Origin: Acanthaster planci
Lineage: Eukaryota > Echinodermata > Asteroidea > Valvatida > Acanthasteridae
Direction: 5' to 3'
Assembly (NCBI RefSeq): GCF_001949145.1
Contig: NW_019091396.1
Span: forward strand, 1,184,788-1,248,787
DNA: 64,000 nucleotides
The position numbers and the translations under genes were made by a program. The notes beneath the pieces were generated by a model. That model did no database searches. It saw only the letters and a list, made by a program, of their open reading frames with translations, and was not told where the DNA came from. Shown here piece after piece: positions 28,701 to 35,281 of the stretch (position 1 is the stretch's first letter; every line of letters starts with the position of its first letter).

Positions 28701-31700
28701 TCACGGGCATTTTACCATTGCTGCTTTACTTCACCCCCCCCCCTTTGGGAAAATCCTGGATCCGCCCCTGCAATCCAACGCCGCCCCAGACTGTCTCAAA
28801 ACCGAGATCCGCCACTGGTAATTTCAATGCCGCTTACGCTTGTTGCCGTATCCGGAATGATAGCCAAGTCAGCACCGGCTCTGCTCTGGCAGTTTGCGCG
28901 GGCGTCCTGCCATTTCAGCTTGGAGTCAGCCACAGCCAAGAAGCATTTATCGTTCAGTTGTTGCCAACTGCCTCCACATTTGACAACCCCACTCTGTGCC
29001 ACAGCTGCAAATGAAGTAAATTAATGTCAGTTAAAAAAAAAATTCTCATTTTAAAAAAGCCCACGTCCGTGCGTAATCATTTTAATTGTTATGCTGGTGT
29101 GAGGTGCAGAATTTTTGGTGCAGTTGAGGTTGGTATATTGCAAGCACTGAGTTGGAACTCTAAATGCCTATATTCTTTATACAATTTAACACGCGAGAAT
29201 ATTTATTTTCCAACACTTAACTGGGGTATTGGCCCTTTTTCCTGTTTGTGGTCAGGCACAATAATGTTACACACACAATTGTAAAATATGTACATTAGCA
29301 CAAGTCTCTAATGCCAACTCCCTTTAACATCAACATACATGTAAAAGTTACAGGCAAAGGCTTCGCTGACAACCTAAATTTGCGCCTGGCAAATTTAAAC
29401 TAACACACCGAAGCATATGGGTTCAGTGTCAAAAATTATGTCTTTCTTGTAAGCCTACATGATTAGCTTTACGACCCAAATGATCGAAGTCTTATGGACA
29501 GCTGCAGCATTCCAGCATGTCCAATGCATCACGTATTTAATGCCATACTCTGCCATACTTTTTTCTGTTTCTGTTTGCTTTTTCTTGCATTTCAGTATGT
29601 TTTTACGCTGTTTTAATAAAGCTTTTTAAAGCTTTGGATAAATACATTAAATAAGGCAATAATTAGGCGCCTCCACCAAGACAACTTGCTATTACAACAC
29701 TATGTATTGCAAATGCCTTCAATGTTTGGGAAGTTTGGATAATACGGGCGTTCAGCGCGCCTCCAAGAGTTTGCAACGCGTTGGCCAATCACAACGCGCA
29801 AATCTGTCGACCCTTTCCAAACGCGCACTGGGTCGACAGATTTCGGGCATTTGTATTGGCCGACACGCTGCATACTCTTGGAGGCGCACTATTTTGTGAA
29901 TCGCCCGTATTCGGCGCAACAAGAGAGAAATACTTTCAGTTTGATTTTTTTTTCCTTTTTAGAGTTATACGGGCGTTTCACAATAGTGCACCGCCATTAA
30001 TCTCCATCATTATAAAGAGAGATCAAAGTAAGCCGCGAAGGTTTGCAACGTGGTGGCCATTGTACGTAATGCGCGTTTGGATGGGTTGGTTGCACACATT
30101 GATTTCAGTGGCGATATGCAATGTACGTATGTTGCGCGTGGTGCACATTGGACGCGCTGCCGTCCACCGTTTCGCCCAATGTTTGCCCATGCTTTTCAAA
30201 ATCACGGTTATACGGTTCGATCTTGCAGCACCATTTTGGTTCCCACCATGCTTTGTACGATCTGGCTAGCAGCCCATGGGTGCATTCGATTAGCTTACAT
30301 GTGTAAGTCAAACTTACACGGGAGCGTGCGTTTAGCCATCACGTAATCTTTGTGCCTGCCCTGGTGTCAGCCACCACTACCCCGGCTGGCGAGCGGGTCT
30401 CTGGAGGCTGCCCGAATGTAATGACGTCACGGATGGACTGTAACACTGGTGTGTTCAGGGAAGCTAATCGAACGCACCCCATAGAGTCGATGTTGGACCA
30501 TAGAGCTATATATATGTTTTTACAGGGGTTGGACACGTCCGGACTTGTCGACCGACAGTGTGGGTTTGGAAAGGGTCGACCATAAAGAATATAAGTATAA
30601 TTGCCAGCATAAGGCAAGAACAACTTGGAATGTCGTGGATGTTTACGCGAGCGCGTGAAACGCGTACAATTGCGCACTGAGTTGAAGTGCGCGTGCGCGT
30701 TAAAATGTAGCGTAATCAAACAACATTTCGCCTGTTCGGGAAAAATTGGTGTAACGTAAAAAAAATGGGCCTGTCACCTCTTGCTCTGATCTCTATTATG
30801 GGGTCGACACGTTTCGCGCATTGTGATTGGCATACGCGTTGCAAACTCTTGGCGGCGCACTATTGTGAAACGCCTGTATTGCCTGAACAGGGTTCTCGAT
30901 AGATCATAAAAAGTTAATAGAGTTCAAAATTAGATAGATTTAAATCATACAGTAAAACAGCATAGTTGAAAATACAGCCACAAGGTGAACGTTTTCTTTG
31001 AGGGAGACTCTCTTCGGGATGCCGTATCCAGAGAGGTACGTATATTTTCCGGGGGAAGGCGACCGATTTGAAACTTTTGCAAAACGGAACTAGCCGTTTC
31101 GTCGCAGATTTTGTGTTCTTTGGACACTTATTCTTTGAGGCTAAAGGCACGATAGAGTCTACTCGTGCAAGCCTCTGTATGGGCGTGATCTCCTTGTGAA
31201 TCACAGGTATTTTGCCGAGCCAAGCACGAATCTTATCGGTAGGGAGTTAAGTGGTTCCACACCTCCAAGTACCACTGTCATCTTTGCATGTGAGGACTCC
31301 ATGTGATAAGGCACCAACGATAACTATAAAGTACAAAAAAGGTCAACATGTCGAGGGGTTTTCTCTCCATTTTGACGTAACAGGCGTATGATCACTATCT
31401 GGAAGGTCAAGTATTCTTCACATTCTGTTTCATGTCACCTGATTTATCAGTGAAGCGGGTCAGTTGGAGTAGCATAGTTTAACATTGATTAAATTTTTCT
31501 ATGCTCACTGATCAGTAGATTCGGTAAAATTTCACACACTTATTAATTAAAAACTTAAAATTAAAAGTGCTTTTTTTCTGTTTCTTTTTTTAATGGTATA
31601 ATGCAATAATTTGGTAAGTCCTGTTGTAGCTGATTTCAGCCTGGCCTGAAATACACACAAAGTTTCCAAAAAGACTCTTAAGCTTAACTTTCCTGGACTG

Positions 31701-34390
31701 CTGTAATCAGTTGAAGTTGTGTAGCAATATACACCAAAATGGAAATGCAATATTTTGGGGGTGTAACCATGTTCTTTAAAATGACAGCACATGCATGATT
31801 CGTCACCTGTGTGTGTTTGTGTGGGGGGGGTGCGGTGCACCCTCACACACTCATCAGGTACGCCAATGCTAATAGACTTTGTTCACGGGAAACCATATTC
31901 CCTAAATATAAATATAAATCTTATTCAGTGGAGGAGTCAGAGTGAAACCAGAGCATTTGGATTTCAAGCCTAACTTTTTTGTGATTTTTTTTTAATGTAA
32001 TGGAAATATGCCCCCCCCAGCGACGCCCATGCCTAAAACATTAAGATTTAAAACAAGCATTTCAAAACTCAGTGTAAACTGGCATCAATTTGTTCCCAAC
32101 TGCTATTTAATTTTGTTTTCATTTTACTCTTAGGTTCCAAATCAAAGTTAACTTCGCTTTCAATTCAACATGGCCGATTCGTGAAACAAGTCTATCCGAG
32201 CAAGAATAAAAGGGGGTTTATTTTGAAATAAAACTAGTCCTTTTGTACCACAGACATATAAACGCATAGACCGCCAGGTCCTATTCAAAACTACAGGGGG
32301 TTTTCGTGATCTGTGCAACGCCCGAGTAAAATCAAAACTATGGGCAAATTCACCCCTCGGTATAGGGAATTTACGCATAGTTCAAGAATTTCCACCATAA
32401 AATCCTATGAAGCCATTTTTTTATTGTAAAAACCTCTATTTACTTAATCTGGCTAATAGGGGTTCAAAACAATGCGGTTGCAACATTTGAAAAGAATAGA
32501 TAGCAGTATCGAAGAGCTAAAAAGGTGGACATATGTGAAAGCGCATATAAACAAATACAGGCAATATCAGTGCGTTGCGCGTAATGCGCACCGAACACGC
32601 TGCCATCCACCGTTCCACCCATTGTTTGCCCATTGTTTGCCCATACTATTCAAAATCACGGTTATACACGCAAGACTGGCGGTCTGTGCGTTTATCTGTC
32701 TGTGTTTGGTACGCATTCACCGCAAAGGCGCGCAAGTCTATACGAATTTGACGCGAGCACGCTGAGTACGCACAACGAATTTAGTCTAGAATCTTACCGC
32801 GCCATGTTGGTTCCCATCATGCCTTGTGCGATCAAACCCCTGGTATTGTATTGGGATAGTTAAATTAGGACTTTAGTCAGTGTGTTTACGCGCGACGAAC
32901 ATTTACGTGTGCGCGACGTGCAGGAGAATACGTGGACGCGAGCGTGTAGCTTTTGAAATACGCGTGCGATTGACTTTACGTTTATGTATCATATCATCCT
33001 GAATAGCCAGTCAGCGTCATTTAGTGTCGCATTCAATACGACCAGGGGCTGATGAAGGAACGCACACGCAGCCCATGGAGTCGAGATTGGTCTGGAATAT
33101 ACATAGAAATGGAATCCATAGGTTATCTGCGGGAACGTTCGCGTGCACGCCGAACGCGTCCAAGAACCCGGTTGGAAAACTTGGTACCGGTGAGGGTGCA
33201 CTTCAGCTCAGGGTGGATTATACACCCCTCTCTTGTCCCAAACTGCTTTTAAACGTGTATTTCAACATTTTGGTTTCTTTTCATTTTTCTGTCGAAAGTA
33301 TGTTTTCAGTCAATCCAATCTTTTAAACTCCAAAAAACAAGTGTGTTATTCAACACAATCACTTGTTATTATGTCTAGACGTATACGTGTCTAATTCCTG
33401 GAAAATAAATATAAACGTGCACATTTTTGTCATTTTTCTTTGACTGTTATTAATCAAATGATTATAGTGGTGTATTTATTTCCATTCTAAAGATATCTTT
33501 CCATTTTATTCAAATTATCGTATGTCCTTTGACCGTTATCAATTTGCTTGAGCCTACTGTAAAAATTGAGGGTCACTTATTCTGGATCGCGTGCTCGAAA
33601 AACTACCCTGGACGTTCTCCGTATTAAACGATGTCTTAAACTGAGTGTGTGTCATTTGCAATACAACAATGAAATACATGAGGCTGAAGCTAAGATGGCC
33701 GCTGGCAGTTAAACATAATCTCACTGTCACTTTCAACCATGTTACAGAAGGAGCTAAACATTACACGTCCAATTCCTATAACGCCAATATTTTAATTGCA
33801 CAATATTACCCAGAGTACTTAGCATGTTCAATAATTAAAAATGCATATTTGAACGTAATAAAAAAGAGAGTGTTTTAAGAGGTTTAATCGCTTAACACGA
33901 TTTTACAAAGTATAATTTCAATTTTTGCTTGTAGGGTTTCTAAAGCAAATTCTTTGTGAAATAGCAATTTTTCTTCCTCGACAACTGGACGAGCAGTTAA
34001 GTAATAATCACCTGTTGGGCAGGTAAAAACTCATTAAGGATATTATTTGAAGCACATATATCTGGAAAAAAAGAAATGTGATTCACCAGATTTTTAAAAT
34101 ATAGAGTATGCCGCGCGTCCCTGTAGTGATTGAAATTAGTGCATACATTTATCATAATATATTGCATTATATGTCGTGGTAAAATTTTGAAGGTACAGCA
34201 AACGAGTTTTGGCGTGATTGTCATTTGTGCTGATGAAATGACGAAGGACAGCATAAAAATCTTTACATGTGCTGTTCTATAACGAAGTCACTTTTATAAT
34301 CACAGCAACAATTCAGGAAGTTTCGGTCGTAGGCAAGCTGGCCTTACCTGCAACTAGAAGCGAACAGAACACAGCAATCAAAAGCTGCAT
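1550..34390 (-). CDS. Multi-CTLD/PAN receptor, mannose-receptor-like, 3' part outside window
   Basis: This gene encodes a secreted or membrane-anchored protein of tandem C-type lectin-like domains, expected to bind glycans outside the cell. Exons in gene order (joined with consistent phases): 34348-34390, 28838-29004, 27985-28106, 24466-24605, 22973-23187, 21957-22054, 21088-21191, 19990-20119, 19542-19624, 18899-19027, 18547-18621, 18212-18244, 17201-17362, 16665-16753, 14658-14799, 14060-14098, 13466-13639, 12886-13002, 11430-11555, 10269-10523, 9219-9437, 8708-8865, 8259-8372, 6724-6845, 6247-6398, 4930-5141, 4366-4493, 3014-3072, 2482-2649, 2247-2288, 1550-1725. They total 3993 nt, open throughout. 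Order: signal peptide, CTLD1-5, PAN, CTLD6-9. Unlike vertebrate mannose receptors there is no ricin-B or FN2 domain before CTLD1, so I give no symbol. Transmembrane segment and tail, if any, lie left of the window. The exon chain is well supported; single borders could shift by a few bases. Confidence 0.88.
2247..2288 (-). CDS. Linker exon between CTLD8 and CTLD9
   Basis: A 42-nt phase 1-1 exon encoding KMPITTPAPTIPT, rich in threonine and proline and a likely O-glycosylated spacer. Acceptor CTCTGCAG and donor G/GTAAAT are both acceptable. Confidence 0.7.
2482..4493 (-). CDS. CTLD8 (exons 4366-4493, 3014-3072, 2482-2649), EPN/WND type
   Basis: The domain begins in the exon ending at 4930 and continues here to about residue 1258. 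Landmarks are GASLASFHHPDEEA, FWIGLNDQR, YSWSDGTP, NWGAGEPNDYGG, the EECVET strand, GKWNDLGC and NYICSI. EPN plus WND predicts mannose-type sugar binding. The small 59-nt middle exon is fixed by frame on both sides (phase 2 in, phase 1 out). Confidence 0.87.
4590..4735. repeat. Dispersed repeat family D, copy 1
   Basis: Begins GGGTGGATCCAGAATTG and contains CTGAGGAGCGAGGCTGAATT and TTTGGAAAGAAGGG, matching 22735-22880 in the same order. Confidence 0.5.
4930..6845 (-). CDS. CTLD7 (exons 6724-6845, 6247-6398, first half of 4930-5141), QPD/WAD type
   Basis: Residues about 973-1104. Landmarks are NWLHSW, DRCYQV, GAQLVVVEDR, FFIGFSD, YYEWLDG, NWGDGQPDDRQG, HCVAIS, YWADRDC and KFVCEK. QPD is kept, but the asparagine of WND is alanine, removing one calcium ligand, so sugar binding is doubtful. 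The last exon runs on through a Pro/Thr linker (YPPITPPPAV ...) into the start of CTLD8 (CATGWVGYGSRCFQ), so the CTLD7/8 border has no intron. Confidence 0.85.
7241..7390. mobile_element. Foldback element, 53-bp inverted arms
   Basis: Arms 7241-7294 and 7338-7390 are inverted copies, beginning ACCTGCCAACCT and containing TTCCTGAGGTCAGGCA, with a few mismatches around a 43-bp loop. It is a MITE or a cruciform-prone repeat inside the receptor intron between 6846 and 8258. Confidence 0.75.
8259..9437 (-). CDS. CTLD6 (exons 9219-9437, 8708-8865, 8259-8372), EPN/WND type
   Basis: Residues about 830-962, preceded in the first exon by the linker NPPPQPTPVPSN. Landmarks are CPKGWGR, EFCYYA, AEVTSINDVN, YWIGLNDRN, YEWSNGEP, NWNAQEPNDANG, EDCTEL, the GFWNDVPC strand and NSICRK. 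EPN plus WND predicts mannose-type binding. The last exon also contains the linker STGNPPPPQD and the first cysteine of CTLD7, ending in phase 0, so this border lacks the phase-1 intron found between CTLD1-5. Confidence 0.87.
9550..9740. repeat. Dispersed repeat family A, copy 2
   Basis: Contains AAGTCAAAAGCTATTCAAAT, ACAACAAAAGCATTC and TTTTGTCACTGTTCACCC, followed by several TGGTCTTGTG-like units. Lies just upstream (gene sense) of the CTLD6 exon, in the intron after the PAN exon. Confidence 0.65.
10269..10523 (-). CDS. PAN/Apple domain exon between CTLD5 and CTLD6
   Basis: A single 255-nt exon, phase 1 on both sides, encodes a complete PAN/Apple-like module (residues about 730-814). The hallmarks are visible: an N-terminal strand (MIFKYFITFSEK), then KECAQKCLDL, FYCKSFDYE and RTCYLYK, giving four cysteines in the spacing of the PAN core. 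PAN domains bind proteins or carbohydrates in plasminogen, HGF and many invertebrate extracellular proteins. Its symmetric phase fits insertion by exon shuffling into a CTLD array. The family call is confident; the ligand is unknown. Confidence 0.85.
11430..13639 (-). CDS. CTLD5 (exons 13466-13639, 12886-13002, 11430-11555), QPD/WND type
   Basis: Residues about 594-728. Landmarks are CGMGWEF, GKCYYF, GGDLMSLV, TWIGCND, GWVWSDKK, NWAAGQPDNW, the GTWNDQFC strand and GYSCNKD. QPD with WND is the family signature of galactose/GalNAc-type calcium-dependent binding, in contrast to the EPN domains elsewhere in this protein. The last exon ends with a GC donor (G/GCAAGT) rather than GT. All domain-border introns are phase 1. 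Confidence 0.87.
12385..12600. repeat. Dispersed repeat family B, copy 1
   Basis: Contains GAACTGCAC, CTGGTTC, ATGACAACGAAATGCATGCG and ACTACCAACAAAG, also found at 54045-54195 and 63475-63665. Located in the receptor intron between CTLD5 exons. Confidence 0.65.
14060..14098 (-). CDS. Linker exon between CTLD4 and CTLD5
   Basis: A 39-nt phase 1-1 exon encoding IKGPGPSTPPPPT, a proline-rich spacer. Acceptor TTTTCAG and donor G/GTAACC are both good. Like the other linker exons it could be skipped without breaking the frame. Confidence 0.72.
14379..14442. repeat. Short tandem repeat, 16-bp unit
   Basis: About three copies of TCTGTGATGAGTTTGG with the last diverged. Receptor intron. Confidence 0.65.
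14658..17362 (-). CDS. CTLD4 (exons 17201-17362, 16665-16753, 14658-14799), degenerate sugar site
   Basis: Residues about 449-576. Landmarks are CDGPGWN, KDYCYD, AELVSVLNDDEQ, VWMGLNDKA, FVWTDNS, NWANPGN, DDCVSM and closing YYACKK. The NWANPGN loop has no EPN or QPD, and WND is replaced by WKV, so calcium-dependent sugar recognition is unlikely. The six-cysteine scaffold is kept. Introns inside the domain are phase 1 (after FMSG) and phase 0 (after DNSK). Confidence 0.86.
14928..15030. repeat. Dispersed repeat family C, copy 1
   Basis: ATTTTGACGGCCGAATGCAA and TGTTATGTTAATGG are shared with 43993-44105, including the following TGTCCATGAAA block. It lies in the receptor intron upstream (gene sense) of the last CTLD4 exon. 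Confidence 0.6.
18212..18244 (-). CDS. Linker exon between CTLD3 and CTLD4
   Basis: A 33-nt exon in phase 1 on both sides, encoding AKIEPVPTNP. The borders are CAG/G and A/GTAAGT. It forms a Pro/Thr-containing spacer of the kind that separates modules in this protein and may carry O-glycans. It is short, so support comes from frame continuity and strong splice sites only. Confidence 0.7.
18547..20119 (-). CDS. CTLD3 (exons 19990-20119, 19542-19624, 18899-19027, 18547-18621), degenerate
   Basis: Residues about 298-434, split over four exons, one more than the neighbouring CTLDs. Landmarks are CASGWYL, GNCYQV, AYLTVIKS, VYIGASDLE, FLWVDG, HWVSGQP, the DCAF strand and closing GAYVCQ. After GQP the calcium-loop acidic residue is missing and WND is replaced by WRA, so sugar binding is not predicted. 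Two donors (19541 and 18898) are the weak GTTTG type. Reading frame and domain pattern still continue cleanly across both. Confidence 0.84.
21088..23187 (-). CDS. CTLD2 (exons 22973-23187, 21957-22054, 21088-21191), sugar motif lost
   Basis: Residues about 159-295. Family landmarks are CDESHGW, GKCYQF, the YWIGLMDG strand, EYQWSD, and C-terminal DFVCE. The loop that carries EPN or QPD in sugar-binding members reads QPKN, and the WND position reads WTI, so calcium-dependent binding is unlikely. All cysteines of the fold remain, which points to a structural or protein-binding role. The first exon ends exactly after YWIGLM at a GTACGT donor, phase 0; the second ends in phase 2. Confidence 0.86.
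22735..22880. repeat. Dispersed repeat family D, copy 2
   Basis: Contains TCTGAGGGATGAGGCTACAT, TTTGGGGG and TTTTTGAAGGAAGCAG, parallel to the copy at 4590-4735. In a receptor intron next to the CTLD2 exons. Confidence 0.5.
24466..29004 (-). CDS. CTLD1 (exons 28838-29004, 27985-28106, 24466-24605), EPN/WND type
   Basis: Residues about 22-156 form a long-form CTLD. It starts with the extra cysteine pair (KCGGSW ... DKCF), followed by YWVGLHD, the FRWVDG strand, NWNPGEPNN, the GKWNDLSC strand and a closing FICE. EPN together with WND is the signature of calcium-dependent mannose/GlcNAc/fucose binding in the family, so this domain is predicted to bind sugar. Internal introns are phase 0 and phase 2; the domain is bounded by phase-1 introns on both sides. 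The introns of 0.7 and 3.4 kb hold a small MITE (28640-28769) and an inverted repeat (26367-26600). Confidence 0.88.
26367..26600. repeat. Imperfect inverted repeat
   Basis: TTTTCCAATACTATACTCAA at 26367 is matched in inverse by the stretch ending TCGAGTATTGGAAAA at 26600, with the match going on through CTCCG and TTCAG. The arms are about 35-45 bp around a 160-bp centre. It lies in receptor intron 24606-27984, which holds no exon I can support. Confidence 0.55.
28640..28769. mobile_element. Small MITE, AGGGGCGGACCCAGG termini
   Basis: A 130-bp element with 15-bp inverted ends (AGGGGCGGACCCAGG and CCTGGATCCGCCCCT) and an internal C run. It sits about 70 bp downstream of receptor exon 28838-29004. 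The flank on one side (GATCCGCCACTGG, 28806-28818) resembles the end of a related element, suggesting insertion into an older copy. Confidence 0.65.
29742..29910. mobile_element. Palindromic MITE with about 75-bp inverted arms
   Basis: Left end ATACGGGCGTTCA and right end GAATCGCCCGTAT are inverted. The arms continue to match inward through CGCCTCCAAGAGT, GCAACGCG, GGCCAAT and TCTGTCGACCC. The element is 169 bp and is almost entirely arms, a nonautonomous DNA-transposon relic. No clear target duplication is seen. Its ends are shared with the element at 29967-30879. Confidence 0.8.
29967..30879. mobile_element. 913-bp nonautonomous element of the same family, about 30-bp terminal inverted repeats
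   Basis: Begins ATACGGGCGTTTCACAATAG and ends with the inverse (CTATTGTGAAACGCCTGTAT), with further matching bases inward. The subterminal part at the right end (AAGAGTTTGCAACGCG on the complement) is the same as in the 169-bp element. The interior is much richer in CpG than flanking introns. No transposase frame is seen. Confidence 0.75.
31247..31323 (-). CDS. Candidate alternative terminal exon of the receptor gene
   Basis: Inside receptor intron 1 a strong acceptor (TTTTTTGTACTTTATAG) is followed by 26 codons that are in frame with exon 1 in phase 1. The joined product would be 39 residues: the signal sequence extended by VIVGALSHG, then VLTCKDDSGTWRCGTT and a stop. The hydrophobic continuation and the two cysteines look coding, but the exon is short and no transcript evidence is available. 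It could instead be chance, or an exon that splices on from a GTACTT donor within it (also phase 1). Confidence 0.35.
32550..33120. repeat. Diverged internal copy of the 913-bp element
   Basis: Blocks match the interior of 29967-30879 in order: GCTGCCATCCACCGTTCCA, TGTTTGCCCAT, TCAAAATCACGGTTATAC, TTGGTTCCCATCATGC and GCCCATGGAGTCGAGATTGG, compared with similar blocks at 30157-30500. TGTTTGCCCAT is duplicated here. No terminal repeats are recognised, so this is a partial or decayed copy. Confidence 0.6.
34348..34390 (-). CDS. Receptor exon 1: start codon and signal peptide
   Basis: The ATG at 34390-34388 opens MQLLIAVFCSLLVA, a typical hydrophobic secretion signal, and the exon ends in phase 1 at a strong GTAAG donor. 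Joined to the exon at 29004 it continues AVAQSG before the first CTLD cysteine, giving a plausible signal-peptidase site near residues 16-18. The following intron is about 5.3 kb and rich in repeats. I see no TATA box just upstream. Confidence 0.8.
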
Positions 34391-35281
34391 AGCTCACAGA
34401 GTTTAGGCCCAGACGGACCTCAACACAGGCCCTAAACAAAATAACAAATCCAAAATAGAACGGAGGGCTCTGCCCAAATCACTCTGGGCCTCTCACGCAC
34501 ACAGGCACGTTTGCCAAGCCGGTATTAACTTTATGCCGCAGCGAAAACTATAACTCAGCTCGTTTTTGTCGGACTCTAAAATACCTGAACCTGTTTACTT
34601 TTGAAACTTAATGGGGGCAGTCTGACTGGACTTTACTGTAGCAGTGGGAAATAAATATTCAAATTAGCTACTCTCTGGACAGATTTGTTGAATTTGTAAA
34701 GTAATGTGCAGATCGTGGTAAACGAGGTACTTTGATCGGATTTTAATCTGCCCGAAAAACCAACTGCATGGTACCGAAGAGCAGAGTAAATATTCGAACT
34801 TCGATAAAGTTGTACAATGTCACCCTCTTCGGTACAAAATTCAAAGATAACCTTGGCCAATTTTGTCAAGCATAGTATGAAAATCTCGATGACATTTGCA
34901 AGTTTGTAATTACAAGCCTTACATATACATGCATACAAAAGCATACACATACTCCCCCCCCCAAAGAAATCAGTTTTATCAAGCACCATGATTTTTTATA
35001 TTCTACATATTCCAGTTTTAGTCTGCGCACAAATATCTATATATGCCGGTACTAATAGCCTGAAAAAAACAAGTTCACAGATGTAGGACGATAGTTTTGG
35101 GATCATCGGGCCCACATTTGGCATTCATTCCTCCTCAAAGTTCCACTTATTTTAGCCATGTTTTCGGTATTACCGTTTATTGCCAGTATAGGTTTGTTTG
35201 ATGCCGATCTCATCTGAAGTCATTTAGGTTTACTGTGTTTTAACCTCAAAGTCGGGCGTTTCTATCCAAATCTAGACTCCT
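34391..35281. other. Spacer between the unknown gene and the receptor gene
   Basis: This about 0.9-kb interval should hold the receptor promoter and 5' leader next to 34390, and the 3' untranslated region of the gene ending at 35282. I see no TATA box, coding frame or repeat of note beyond a C run near 34955. Confidence 0.5.
35176..35181 (-). promoter_or_regulatory. Poly(A) signal AATAAA of the unrecognised gene
   Basis: A canonical AATAAA on the minus strand lies about 100 nt past the stop codon at 35282, a usual 3'UTR distance. It supports a transcription unit ending here. Confidence 0.5.

Noticed and set aside
29580-29660. A possible non-LTR retrotransposon 3' end (AATAAAGC ... ATTAAATAAGG)
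   Set aside because: Only an AT-rich tail is visible; there is no reverse-transcriptase frame upstream and no second copy in the window.
1550-34390. Naming the receptor MRC1 or PLA2R1
   Set aside because: The ricin-B and FN2 domains of that family are missing before CTLD1, and a PAN domain is present, so direct orthology is not supported.
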